64,000 nucleotides of DNA. Origin: Methylocapsa sp. D3K7. GTDB taxonomy: Bacteria > Pseudomonadota > Alphaproteobacteria > Rhizobiales > Beijerinckiaceae. This document shows positions 50,508-59,787 of the stretch, in pieces. The first letter of the stretch is position 1; the number at the start of each line of letters is the position of its first letter. A program made the translations under genes and the position numbers. The notes under the pieces are model-generated. The model worked only from the letters and a program-made list of their open reading frames with translations. It was not told where the DNA came from and searched no databases. The stretch spans positions 3,516,501-3,580,500 of the forward strand of contig NZ_CP123229.1 in NCBI RefSeq assembly GCF_029855125.1, written 5' to 3'.

Positions 50508-51377
50508 TTAGGCGGCCGCTTGCTCGATCGGCTGAGTTTTTGTCAACAGCGCGCAAATGCGGGCCAGTGTCGCGCGCATGTCTTGTCTTTTGACCACCAT
50601 GTCGATCATGCCATGCGCTTCGAGATATTCAGCACGCTGAAAGCCTTCCGGCAGGCGTTCCCTGATCGTTTGCTCAATGACCCTCGCACCGGCGAAGCCG
50701 ATCACGGCACCGGGCTCTGCGATATGGATATCGCCAAGCATGGCATAGGAGGCGGTGACACCGCCGGTCGTCGGATTGGTCAAGACGACGATATAGGGAA
50801 GTTTGGCCTCACGCAGACGCTGCACCGCGATTGTCGTGCGTGGCATTTGCATCAGGGAAAAGATGCCCTCCTGCATCCGGGCGCCCCCCGAGGCAGTGAA
50901 GATGATAAAAGGTGCGTGGCGGTCGACCGCGGCGGTCATGCCCGTGATGATGGCTTCGCCCGCTGCCATACCCAGGGAGCCGCCAAGGAAATCGAAGTCC
51001 TGCACCGCGACGACGACTTCCATGCTTTCCAATCTGCCTGTCGCGAGCTTCACCGCGTCGGGCGCGCCGGTTTTCAAGCGGTATTCCTTCAGCCGGTCGG
51101 TGTAGCGCTTCACATCACGGAATTTCAGCGGGTCTAGCGGCACTTCCGGGGTCACAAGCTCTTCATACACAGCATTGTCGAAAAGATTGTCGAGTCTCGC
51201 CTTTGGAGTGAGACGCATGTGATAGCCGGAGCCGGGCACGACGAAGAGATTGGCTTCGAGATCCTTGTGAAAGACGAGTTCGCCGCTCTCCGGGCATTTG
51301 ACCCACAGGTTTTCCGGGGTTTCCCGGCGCAGCAGCGACCTGACCTTCGGCGGAACGACATTTGAGATCCAGTTCAT
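50508..51377 (-). CDS. accD: Acetyl-CoA carboxylase carboxyltransferase subunit beta
   Basis: 289 residues. The carboxyltransferase core has [34 protein letters not shown] and [16 protein letters not shown]. Of the four zinc-finger cysteines seen in E. coli AccD only the first remains (WVKCPESGE); the second, third and fourth positions are E, V and S or G. Loss of the finger is the norm in Rhizobium-type proteins, so it is not damage. It works with AccA, AccB and AccC to make malonyl-CoA. Confidence 0.95.
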   Translation of the reverse strand: MNWISNVVPPKVRSLLRRETPENLWVKCPESGELVFHKDLEANLFVVPGSGYHMRLTPKARLDNLFDNAVYEELVTPEVPLDPLKFRDVKRYTDRLKEYRLKTGAPDAVKLATGRLESMEVVVAVQDFDFLGGSLGMAAGEAIITGMTAAVDRHAPFIIFTASGGARMQEGIFSLMQMPRTTIAVQRLREAKLPYIVVLTNPTTGGVTASYAMLGDIHIAEPGAVIGFAGARVIEQTIRERLPEGFQRAEYLEAHGMIDMVVKRQDMRATLARICALLTKTQPIEQAAA

Positions 51378-51442
51378 CGTCTATCCAGTTTTGGCTATCC
51401 AGATTACCATGACGTCTGTTTGGTGAATTCGGTGCAAAGACC

Positions 51443-52276
51443 TCAGCCCAAAGAGGCTGATGGCCTCATGCCCTTGGCGATTTCGGCAACAAGATCAGCC
51501 ACCGCTTCTACGCTTTTCCCGGTGGCCTTGCCATCCCTATCGAGCGAGGCGCGCAAAGCTTCGACAATCGCCGAACCTACGACCACCCCGTCGGCGTGCG
51601 CGGCGATCGCCGCGGCGCTCGCGGCATTTTTCACGCCAAAACCAACCGCGACCGGCAAAGCTGTATGCGCTTTGATACGGCGGACCGCCGCCGCGACCTT
51701 GGCGTTATCCGGGGCGGCGGCTCCGGTGATGCCGGTGATCGAGACATAATACACAAAGCCCGATGTATGGGCGAGAACCGCTGGCAGCCGTGCGTCGTCG
51801 GTTGTTGGCGTCGCTAGGCGGATGAAATTGAAACCCGCCGCAAGTGCTGGAAGGCATAGCTCTATATCTTCTTCGGGCGGCAGATCGACGATGATCAAGC
51901 CATCGACGCCCGCGGCCTTGGCGTCTCGCAGGAAAGCTTCGACGCCATACACATAGATCGGGTTGTAATAGCCCATGAGAACGAGCGGGGTCGTCGAATC
52001 GGCTTCACGGAAAGCCGCGGCGAGTGCCAGCGTTTTGGCGAGCGTCGTCCCCGCCGCGAGCGCGCGCAGCCCCGCCGCCTGGATTGCCGGGCCGTCCGCC
52101 ATCGGATCGGTGAAAGGCATGCCGAGTTCGATCACATCGGCGCCCGCCTTTGGAAGCGCCTTGAGGATGTCAAGGCAAGTAGAAAGGTCAGGGTCGCCGG
52201 CCATTACAAAGGTCACGAGGGCGGCGCGGTTTTGCCGCGCCAGATCTTCAAAACGGCGATCGATTCGTGTTGCCAT
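51443..52276 (-). CDS. trpA: Tryptophan synthase alpha chain
   Basis: 277 residues from [20 protein letters not shown]; 29 upstream codons in the open frame are excluded. The catalytic glutamate is in [16 protein letters not shown] and the aspartate in [25 protein letters not shown] forms the phosphate site. It cleaves indole-3-glycerol phosphate and passes indole to TrpB. TrpB and TrpF are usually directly upstream in this order; here the upstream neighbour is a divergent FGE gene. Confidence 0.95.
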   Translation of the reverse strand: MATRIDRRFEDLARQNRAALVTFVMAGDPDLSTCLDILKALPKAGADVIELGMPFTDPMADGPAIQAAGLRALAAGTTLAKTLALAAAFREADSTTPLVLMGYYNPIYVYGVEAFLRDAKAAGVDGLIIVDLPPEEDIELCLPALAAGFNFIRLATPTTDDARLPAVLAHTSGFVYYVSITGITGAAAPDNAKVAAAVRRIKAHTALPVAVGFGVKNAASAAAIAAHADGVVVGSAIVEALRASLDRDGKATGKSVEAVADLVAEIAKGMRPSASLG

Positions 52277-52481
52277 AAGTCGTTTCGAGTTGGAAGGCAA
52301 AAAGGCCAAGGCCGGCCGCGCGGGCCATCGCTCTAGCATGGTGGCTTTCGCTGCGGAAGGCACTATTCCGCGCCGCTCAAGGTCAAGATTTAGCTTTGAT
52401 GCAGGGCGTTGGACCTTCCGATAGATTGCTGTATGACCGACAACTCGTCGCGTTTAGCCTTCCCAAGACGCCCAGAAGCCC

Positions 52482-53480
52482 ATGCAACAGACGGAAGATG
52501 CAGCAGCTGCCTTGTCGATTCCGGGGGGCATGTCCTGGATCGCTGGCGGCGTGTTCCACATGGGGTCGGATTCGCATTATCCGGAGGAGCGTCCGGCCCG
52601 GTTGGTCCGCGTCGGCGGGTTCTGGATGGACAACTGCACCGTGACCAATGCTCAGTTCGCGCGATTTGTCGGGGCGACGGGCTACAAAACGATCGCCGAA
52701 CGTCCTCTTGATCCCGCCCTTTATCCAGATGCGATCCCCGGCATGCTCGTGCCGGGCGCGCTCGTCTTTCACATGACGAGCGGTCCCGTCGATACGCGCG
52801 ATTACAGGAATTGGTGGCGGTATGTTCCCGGCGCCTGTTGGCACCAGCCAGAAGGGGAGGGCAGTTCGATTACAGGGCTTGAGGCCCATCCCGTGGTTCA
52901 TGTGGCGTTTGAGGACGCCGAAGCCTATGCGGCGTGGGCTGGCAAATCGCTGCCCACCGAAGCGGAATGGGAGCGCGCGGCGCGGGGCGGTTTAGAGGGG
53001 AAGGAGTTCGTGTGGGGCGACGAATTCACGCCAAACGGGCGCCACATGGCAAATACGTGGCAAGGACCATTTCCCTGGCGCAACCTCGCCAACGATCCTC
53101 GCCTGGGGGACGGGTTCGCTGGCACGGCGCCGGTCGGTTCCTATCCGGCGAACGGCTTTGGCCTCTTCGACATGGTCGGCAATGTTTGGGAGTGGACGAC
53201 GGACTGGTACCTCGCTTCCGCTCAGCAAGATACTGTGAAGTCCTGTTGCGTTCCCGAGAATCCGCGTGGCCGGCCGCCAGAGGCAAGTTACGACCCAGCG
53301 ATGCCGAAATGCCGCATCCCGCGCAAAGTGGTCAAGGGCGGGTCATTTCTCTGTGCGCCAAGCTACTGCCGGCGCTACCGGCCAGCAGCCCGGCAGCCGC
53401 AAATGGTGGATAGCGCCATGAGCCATATCGGCTTCCGGTGCATCATTCGTGAATCAAAACAAATGCAGGAGAATACATGA
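52482..53480 (+). CDS. Formylglycine-generating enzyme
   Basis: 332 residues of the SUMF1/FGE fold. Active-site cysteines 291 and 296 in GGSFLCAPSYCRRYRPAAR correspond to the copper-binding pair of aerobic FGE, and GFRC closes the fold. HPVVHVAFEDAEAYAAWAGK and LPTEAEWERAARGG are family landmarks. It converts the cysteine of a CxPxR or CxAxR motif in sulfatases to formylglycine. Its stop overlaps the start of the sulfatase (ATGA), a clear sign of coupled expression. No signal peptide, so modification occurs before Tat export. Confidence 0.92.
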   Translation: MQQTEDAAAALSIPGGMSWIAGGVFHMGSDSHYPEERPARLVRVGGFWMDNCTVTNAQFARFVGATGYKTIAERPLDPALYPDAIPGMLVPGALVFHMTSGPVDTRDYRNWWRYVPGACWHQPEGEGSSITGLEAHPVVHVAFEDAEAYAAWAGKSLPTEAEWERAARGGLEGKEFVWGDEFTPNGRHMANTWQGPFPWRNLANDPRLGDGFAGTAPVGSYPANGFGLFDMVGNVWEWTTDWYLASAQQDTVKSCCVPENPRGRPPEASYDPAMPKCRIPRKVVKGGSFLCAPSYCRRYRPAARQPQMVDSAMSHIGFRCIIRESKQMQENT

Positions 53481-55135
53481 GTAAGAACGGGGATCGCGTA
53501 CTGAGCCGCCGCACTGTGCTTATGGGAAGCGTCTCGACGCTCGCCGTGGCCGGAATGGTCGATGACGCATTTGGTCAGGCGAAGAAACGTCCACAGGCGC
53601 AGCCGCAATCGCAGCCGGTCGCCAAGGAGCCAAACGCCGCAGCGCGCAAGCCGAACATCGTCTTCATTTGGGGGGATGACATTGGCCAGACCAATCTCAG
53701 CATCTATTCGCGCGGCTTGATGGGCTATCATACGCCGAACATCGACCGGATTGGTCAAGAGGGTGCGCTGTTCACCGATTACTATGGCGAGCAGAGCTGC
53801 ACCGCGGGCCGTTCGGCCTTCATCACCGGCCAAAGCGTGTTCCGCACCGGGCTCAGCAAGGTCGGCTTGCCGGGCGCCGATCTCGGTCTTTCCAAGGACG
53901 ATCCAACCATTGCCGAGTTGTTGAAGCCGCTCGGCTACGCCACCGGCCAATTTGGCAAGAACCATCTAGGCGACAAGGACGAGTTTCTGCCGACAGCCCA
54001 TGGCTTCGACGAGTTCTATGGCAATCTGTACCATCTGAATGCCGAGGAGGAGCCGGAGCTGCCGGATTATCCGAAGCCCGCTGACTTTCCGAATTTCGCC
54101 AAGCGATTTGGGCCGCGCGGCGTGCTCCACAGTTTTGCCAATCCTGACGGCACCCAGCGGATCGAAGATACCGGCCCGCTCACGAAAAAGCGCATGGAGA
54201 CCATCGACGACGACATCGCCGCGCGCTCCGCCGATTTCATCGCGCGTCAGAACGCCGCCGGAAAACCGTTCTTTCTCTGGGTGAACTTCACCCACATGCA
54301 CTTCCGGACGCATCCCAAGCCCGAGAGTGTTGGCCAAGCCGGCCGTTGGCAAAGCCCCTATCACGACGTGATGATCGATCACGACAAAAACGTCGGGACC
54401 GTGCTGCAAAAACTCGATGAGCTAGGCATCGCGGATGACACCATCGTGATGTATGGGACAGACAACGGCCCCCACATGAACTCCTGGCCGGATGCCGGGA
54501 TGACGCCTTTCCGGTCCGAAAAGAACTCCAATTGGGAAGGCGCCTACCGGGTGCCGGCGCTGGTGCGGTGGCCGGGCAAGATCAAGCCTGGCACGGTCTT
54601 TAATGAGCCGATGTCACATATGGACTGGCTGCCGACATTGGTTGCGGCGGCGGGCATGCCGGATATTAAGGAGCGTTTGCTGACGGGCTACACGGCCGGC
54701 AACAAGACGTATAAAGTCCATTTGGACGGCTATAATTTTCTGCCCTATCTGACCGGCCAGGAAAGCAAAGGCCCGCGCACCGAATTCTTCTACTTTTCCG
54801 ACGACGGCGGCCTCACGGGCCTGCGTTATGACAATTGGAAATTTGTCTTCTTGGAGCAGCGCGCGCCGGGCACGCTGGCGGTTTGGTCGGAGCCGTTCAC
54901 GCCTCTGCGCGTTCCAAAAATCTTCAACCTACGGTCGGACCCGTATGAGCGGGCGGACATCACCTCCAATACCTATTATGATTGGATGCTGGATCACGCG
55001 TTCTTGCTTGTCCCCGCGCAATCCTATGTGGCAGAATTCTTGGCGACCTTTAAGGAATTCCCGCCACGCCAGAAGGCGGCGAGCTTTACCATTGACCAAG
55101 CGCTGGAGAAACTGCGGCAGACATCCGGCGACTGA
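53477..55135 (+). CDS. Tat-exported arylsulfatase
   Basis: 552 residues. Twin-arginine signal near the start (LSRRTVLMGSVSTLAVAGM). The metal-binding WGDDIGQTNLS and the modification motif SCTAGRSAF put the formylglycine precursor at Cys108, in the CxAxR form accepted by FGE. FLWVNFTHMHF, YGTDNGPHMNSW and FRSEKNSNWEGAYRVP complete the active site. It would release sulfate from organic sulfate esters in the periplasm. Folded export by Tat fits a cofactor-like residue made in the cytoplasm. ATG has AGGAG upstream and overlaps the FGE stop. Confidence 0.93.
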   Translation: MSKNGDRVLSRRTVLMGSVSTLAVAGMVDDAFGQAKKRPQAQPQSQPVAKEPNAAARKPNIVFIWGDDIGQTNLSIYSRGLMGYHTPNIDRIGQEGALFTDYYGEQSCTAGRSAFITGQSVFRTGLSKVGLPGADLGLSKDDPTIAELLKPLGYATGQFGKNHLGDKDEFLPTAHGFDEFYGNLYHLNAEEEPELPDYPKPADFPNFAKRFGPRGVLHSFANPDGTQRIEDTGPLTKKRMETIDDDIAARSADFIARQNAAGKPFFLWVNFTHMHFRTHPKPESVGQAGRWQSPYHDVMIDHDKNVGTVLQKLDELGIADDTIVMYGTDNGPHMNSWPDAGMTPFRSEKNSNWEGAYRVPALVRWPGKIKPGTVFNEPMSHMDWLPTLVAAAGMPDIKERLLTGYTAGNKTYKVHLDGYNFLPYLTGQESKGPRTEFFYFSDDGGLTGLRYDNWKFVFLEQRAPGTLAVWSEPFTPLRVPKIFNLRSDPYERADITSNTYYDWMLDHAFLLVPAQSYVAEFLATFKEFPPRQKAASFTIDQALEKLRQTSGD

Positions 55136-55269
55136 GCTATTTCACTTCAAATGCGAAGCCGGCCGGGGATCCCGGCCGGGTACGCCGATGCGAACTCCAC
55201 TTAGCGTTCAGGAAAAGCGCGGACGAGGGTTGCGAAACTCAGCAATCTCGCGCAAACACCCATTCCGCC

Positions 55270-56535
55270 ATGGCACCCACGAAACGAAGCGCGATAAATC
55301 CGCGTGCCACGAAGAACGTTGCAGTCCCGAGGTTTAGAGCGCAATTGACGGTCAATTCTCAAGAGAACCAGGCTGAATTATCCATTGCTAGCAGCGATGT
55401 CATTCCGGCCCTCGTCTCGGCGATCGCCACTGTGACGATCGTGGGCGTCGGCCTTTCGCTGACCATGACACTCCTCGCTTTGCGGCTTGGCGAGCAGGGG
55501 TTTAGCGCACGGGCGATCGGTTTGAACCCCACCGCTGGCGGGTTTGCCATCCTTGCGGGTGCGGCCTTTGTTCCGGCGCTCACTCGCCGGTTCAACGTTA
55601 AGCATGTGCTTTTCCTGGCGCTTCTCACGAGCGGCGTCAGCCTCCTCAGCTTTGCCTTGACCAATGATTATTGGGCTTGGCTTGCCATTCGCGCGGTGCT
55701 CGGCGGCGCCCTCAGCGTCCTCTTCGTTACCAGCGAATATTGGATCAATGCCATTGCTCCCCCCCGGCATCGCGGCTTCGTCTTGGGGTTTTATATGACC
55801 AGCCTCGCAGGCGGCTTTGCCGTCGGCCCAGGGATTTTGGGCTTTGTCGGCACCGCGGGCGCGGCGCCTTTCCTCGTGGCCACGGCTCTCTTCGCGCTCG
55901 CGGCGTTGCCGATCATCCTTTGGAGCGGCAAGGTGCCCGAGATCAAGAGCGGTCCGCCGGTCCCGGTGCTTGGCTTTCTCACGGCTGTGCCGGTGGCGAC
56001 CCTTGCCGGACTATTATATGGGGCGATCGAAACGGCGAGTCTCGGGCTTCTTCCTGTTTATGCCCTTCGCTTCGGTCTCAGTCCCGAAACCGGAGCCTTG
56101 TTCGTGACCCTGTTCGCGCTGGGCAATGTTATCTTTCAATTCCCTGTCGGCATCGCCTCGGACCAGATGGATAGACGCAAATTATTGTTATCGCTCGCGG
56201 TTCTTGGGCTTTGCGGGGCCATCGCCCTGGCTCTTGCCGGGCCGTCGCATTTTCCGCTGTTTTGCGTCTTGCTCGTCCTGTGGGGCGGCATCGTCGGCAG
56301 TCTTTACGCCGTAGGGCTCGCGCATCTTGGTTCACGCTTTAGCGGGTTGGATTTGGCGAGCGCCAATGCGGCCTTTGTCATGCTCTATTCGGTTGGCATG
56401 CTCGGCGGCCCGCCCATCGCTGGCCTTGGCATGGATCTCATCTCTTCGAACGGCCTTTTCTTCTCGATCGCAGCAATGATCGTGCTCTATCTCGGTCTCG
56501 TTCTCGGGCGTGGGCAAGGCCGTCTCGCTATGTGA
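55270..56535 (+). CDS. MFS transporter (YcaD-like)
   Basis: 421 residues with 12 predicted membrane helices. TLLALRLGEQGFSARAIGL, FVTSEYWINAIAPPRHRGFV and VGIASDQMDRRKLLL (motif A-like) fit the YcaD-type MFS group. The start is uncertain: an ATG at 55270 gives a basic leader, a TTG at 55345 lies closer to the first helix. Follows the sulfatase by 134 bases on the same strand and could move its substrate or product, but no direct evidence shows that. Confidence 0.8.
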   Translation: MAPTKRSAINPRATKNVAVPRFRAQLTVNSQENQAELSIASSDVIPALVSAIATVTIVGVGLSLTMTLLALRLGEQGFSARAIGLNPTAGGFAILAGAAFVPALTRRFNVKHVLFLALLTSGVSLLSFALTNDYWAWLAIRAVLGGALSVLFVTSEYWINAIAPPRHRGFVLGFYMTSLAGGFAVGPGILGFVGTAGAAPFLVATALFALAALPIILWSGKVPEIKSGPPVPVLGFLTAVPVATLAGLLYGAIETASLGLLPVYALRFGLSPETGALFVTLFALGNVIFQFPVGIASDQMDRRKLLLSLAVLGLCGAIALALAGPSHFPLFCVLLVLWGGIVGSLYAVGLAHLGSRFSGLDLASANAAFVMLYSVGMLGGPPIAGLGMDLISSNGLFFSIAAMIVLYLGLVLGRGQGRLAM

Positions 56536-56670
56536 AAAAATTTTTCCAGGACGCGCGGCCAATTGCGCAAGCGTCCTCCATAGCCATGGCGGGCATCCCG
56601 CGCTATGGTCCGCAACCCATAATACCGCTAATCATGCCCCCATCCGCGGCCCCGCGCGAGCATCATTGAC

Positions 56671-57420
56671 ATGGCAGAAGAGACGCATTTTGGTTTTTCC
56701 CGCGTGCCATTGCGCGACAAGCAGGCGCGTGTGGATGAGGTCTTTCACAAGGTCGCTTCCCGCTACGACATCATGAACGATCTGATGTCCGCCGGTCTCC
56801 ATCGGGTCTGGAAGGATATTTTCACGGCCCGGATCAAGCCGTCCAAAAGAGCGAAGTTCCGGCACCTTGATGTGGCCGGCGGAACTGGCGACATTGCCTT
56901 CCGGGTGGCGGAAGCAGGCTCCGCTTCGACCGAAGTCGTGGTGCTCGACATCAACGCCGGGATGCTTGAGGAGGGCCGGCGGCGCGCGGCCAAGCGGCAT
57001 TTTGACGGGACACTCGAGTTTGTCGAGGCCAACGCCGAGGACTTGCCATTCCCCGAAAATAGTTTCGACTGCTATACGATCGCCTTCGGCATCCGCAACG
57101 TGCCGCGCATCGAGATCGCGCTCGCTGAAGCGCACCGGGTGTTGCGGCGGGGCGGCAAATTTCTCTGTCTTGAATTTTCGCATGTGAATGTGCCCGGGCT
57201 CGACCATCTTTACGAAGCCTATTCGTTTCACTGCATTCCGCTGATTGGCCGTCTCGTCGCAGGCGATGCGGAGCCCTATCGCTATCTCGTCGAATCGATC
57301 GCGCGGTTTCCGGACGCTGAGAGTTTTCGTGAAAAAATTGCTCGTGCTGGGTTTGAGCGGGCCTCGTTTACGCGGCTGTCGGGCGGTATCGTCGCCATTC
57401 ATTCGGGCTGGAAGCTTTAG
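56671..57420 (+). CDS. ubiE: Ubiquinone/menaquinone biosynthesis C-methyltransferase UbiE
   Basis: 249 residues. [21 protein letters not shown] and [18 protein letters not shown] are UbiE motifs, with [10 protein letters not shown] and [13 protein letters not shown] further on. It methylates the quinol ring at C2/C5 in ubiquinone synthesis. ubiB follows after 110 bases. In relatives this pair stands close to the chromosome origin beside mutM, coaBC and dnaA; none of these is in view. Confidence 0.95.
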   Translation: MAEETHFGFSRVPLRDKQARVDEVFHKVASRYDIMNDLMSAGLHRVWKDIFTARIKPSKRAKFRHLDVAGGTGDIAFRVAEAGSASTEVVVLDINAGMLEEGRRRAAKRHFDGTLEFVEANAEDLPFPENSFDCYTIAFGIRNVPRIEIALAEAHRVLRRGGKFLCLEFSHVNVPGLDHLYEAYSFHCIPLIGRLVAGDAEPYRYLVESIARFPDAESFREKIARAGFERASFTRLSGGIVAIHSGWKL

Positions 57421-57530
57421 GCATGAGCCACCAAAACGAAGCTGGCGGCCCGCCCACGATCTTCCAGCCACAGAGCACGCGTGAGGGTTCGGCTTTTCCG
57501 GACCGGCGCACAAAATAGGCGGCGGCGATT

Positions 57531-59129
57531 TTGCGTTTCTCCTTCGGTTCCATACTGCGCCTTGGGCGCGCGGGTTTTGTGCTGGCGCGGGCCGGCGTGT
57601 TCAGCGATGTCGATCCTTCAATCCTTCCCCCAGCCGCGCGGCTGCCGCTGGGCTTGGCGAAACTTCTCGCGAGGCGCGGATCGGGAACAGGCGGTGCCAA
57701 GGGCGCCGGCAAAACAGCGAGCGGTCTTGCCAATCTTCCGGGCGCGATCAGCCGGCTCGGGCCGTCCTATGTGAAGCTCGGGCAGTTCCTTGCAACGCGC
57801 CCGGATGTCGTTGGCGCTGCCGTGGTCAAACAGCTCGAGCGGTTGCAAGACCGGATGGAGCCGTTTCCGCGCGCCGTCGCGATCGCCACGATTGAGGCGG
57901 CCTTTGGCGAACCGATTGGCCGCATTTTTGTGAGCTTTGGAGAGCCGGTTGCCGCCGCCTCCATCGCCCAAGTCCATCGCGCCCGCGTCAACTACGCGGA
58001 AGGCGAACGCGACGTCGCAGTGAAGGTGCTGCGTCCCGGGGTCGAACGGCTTTTCCGGCGCGACCTCGGTGATATGTATTTCGCGGCTCGCCTGGCCGAG
58101 CGTTGGATCGACGATGCGCGCCGTCTAAAACTCGGCGGGGTTGTGGATACGCTCGCCCGCACCGTCAAGATGGAGATGGATTTCCGGCTCGAAGCCGCCG
58201 CGGCCTCGGAGTTTGCCGAGAATGTCTCCAAGGATTCCGATTTGCGGATTCCTCACATCGATTGGGACCGGACCGCCAAAGAGGTGCTGACGCTCGAATG
58301 GATCGATGGGACACCTTTGTCCGATGTCAAGGCACTCGCGGCCAAGGGCTACGATCTCCAGGACCTTGGCCGCAACGTGGTTCAATCCTTCCTGCGCACC
58401 GCGATGCGGGATGGGTTGTTCCATGCTGACATGCATCAGGGAAATCTGTTTGTTGACACGGAGGGGCGCCTGACCGCGGTTGATTTTGGCATCATGGGCC
58501 GTCTCGGCTTTAAGGAGCGGCGCTTTCTCGCCGAAATCCTCTATGGCTTCATCAAGCGCGATTACCGGCGCGTCGCGGAGGTGCATTTCGAAGCGGGCTA
58601 TGTCCCGCGCGTGCACAAGGTCGAGGATTTCGCCCAGGCCATAAGAGCGATTGGCGAGCCGATCCATGCGCGCACTGCCGATCAGATTTCCATGGCCAAA
58701 CTCTTGACCCTGCTTTTTGAGATCACCGGCCTTTTCGACATGAAGACCCGGATCGAACTTGTGCTTCTGCAAAAAACGATGGTGGTGGTCGAAGGCGTGG
58801 CGCGCACGCTCGATCCCAAACTCAATGTATGGTCAACATCCGAGCCCGTTGTCGGTGCTTGGATCGAGCAGAATCTTGGCCCCGCTGGGAAGTTGCAGGA
58901 TGCGAGCCGCGCGGCGATGACACTGGGGCGCTTTGCGAGCAATTTGCCTGCGGTGCTTGTACGCGGCGAGAATATCATCAACCAGATCGAAGGCATGGCC
59001 GAAAACGGCTTCGAATTATCCGATTCCGTCATCCAAAAAATCGGCGAGGCAGAAGCGCGCGGCGCGCGGCTTGGCCACATCGCCCTCTGGCTTATTGCCG
59101 CGATCGGTCTGTTAATGCTGTTGCGGTGA
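57531..59129 (+). CDS. ubiB: UbiB, atypical kinase-like ubiquinone biosynthesis protein
   Basis: 532 residues from TTG, no ATG nearby. The KxGQ motif GPSYVKLGQFLATRPD, the alanine-rich loop AAASIAQVHRARV in place of a P-loop, DFRLEAAAASEFAEN and the catalytic MHQGNLFVDTEGRLTAVDFG are all present. A C-terminal membrane anchor (IALWLIAAIGLLMLL) ends the protein. UbiB supports ubiquinone assembly at the membrane as an ATPase. Confidence 0.94.
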   Translation: MRFSFGSILRLGRAGFVLARAGVFSDVDPSILPPAARLPLGLAKLLARRGSGTGGAKGAGKTASGLANLPGAISRLGPSYVKLGQFLATRPDVVGAAVVKQLERLQDRMEPFPRAVAIATIEAAFGEPIGRIFVSFGEPVAAASIAQVHRARVNYAEGERDVAVKVLRPGVERLFRRDLGDMYFAARLAERWIDDARRLKLGGVVDTLARTVKMEMDFRLEAAAASEFAENVSKDSDLRIPHIDWDRTAKEVLTLEWIDGTPLSDVKALAAKGYDLQDLGRNVVQSFLRTAMRDGLFHADMHQGNLFVDTEGRLTAVDFGIMGRLGFKERRFLAEILYGFIKRDYRRVAEVHFEAGYVPRVHKVEDFAQAIRAIGEPIHARTADQISMAKLLTLLFEITGLFDMKTRIELVLLQKTMVVVEGVARTLDPKLNVWSTSEPVVGAWIEQNLGPAGKLQDASRAAMTLGRFASNLPAVLVRGENIINQIEGMAENGFELSDSVIQKIGEAEARGARLGHIALWLIAAIGLLMLLR

Positions 59130-59167
59130 TTGCGCCGCCGATCCCGGCCATTCCGTCCGCAAGAACG

Positions 59168-59632
59168 TCATTCCGTTGAAGGATGCGCCGGAATCAACGC
59201 GCTGGGGCCGATGCCGGTCGCCTGAAAAATGACCTCGCTATCCTTGGCTGCGACGAAATGGGGAACATTCGGAAGCTCGGAAAAAAAAGTTCCGGCTGGG
59301 TAGGGGGTGAGTTTGCTTTCGTCATAATGGTCGCCAAACCCGAAATAGAGCGTGCCCGACAACACAGTCAGCGTACGCACCTCTTCTGGATGCGTGTGAG
59401 GCACAACTTTGACCCCGGCTGGAAGTTTTAGGCGTATGACGTAAAGACCAGGCTTTGCCGGGTCGCCATAGAGGACGGCGGTTTCAACGCCCGCCGCCGT
59501 GGCCTTGAAGGTGATCTCCTGCGGGAGCTTCACAATGCCCGCATTGTCCGCTGCGGCCGAATAAGCTCCGAATGCCAAGATGGCGCCTAAGAGCCCGGAT
59601 GCGGTACAGACCTTCCACGCATTTGTTCTCAT
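59168..59632 (-). CDS. Secreted cupin-domain protein
   Basis: 154 residues. A signal peptide (MRTNAWKVCTASGLLGAILA, cleaved near AAADNAG) precedes one cupin domain with the first motif HTHPEEVRTLTVLSG and a second motif FFSELPNVPHF. Metal ligands would be the two histidines, a glutamate and the later histidine. Substrate is unknown. Convergent with ubiB. Confidence 0.82.
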   Translation of the reverse strand: MRTNAWKVCTASGLLGAILAFGAYSAAADNAGIVKLPQEITFKATAAGVETAVLYGDPAKPGLYVIRLKLPAGVKVVPHTHPEEVRTLTVLSGTLYFGFGDHYDESKLTPYPAGTFFSELPNVPHFVAAKDSEVIFQATGIGPSALIPAHPSTE

Positions 59633-59787
59633 TGCACAATCTCCTTGGTTCTCCCTGGAGACGGCTCTCGCATTCTTGTTTTAGAACCCGCAATAGAAGC
59701 GCGCGATCCATCTCCCACACGAGGCGTGAAGGATTGCAGCAAAAGAGAATCGGGACAAGCTGTTATTGGGTGGAACGTGGCAATCCG

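Noticed and set aside
50508..51377. AccD zinc-finger cysteine loss as a sign of damage
   Set aside because: The same substitution pattern is known from Rhizobium-type AccD, so it is a lineage trait.
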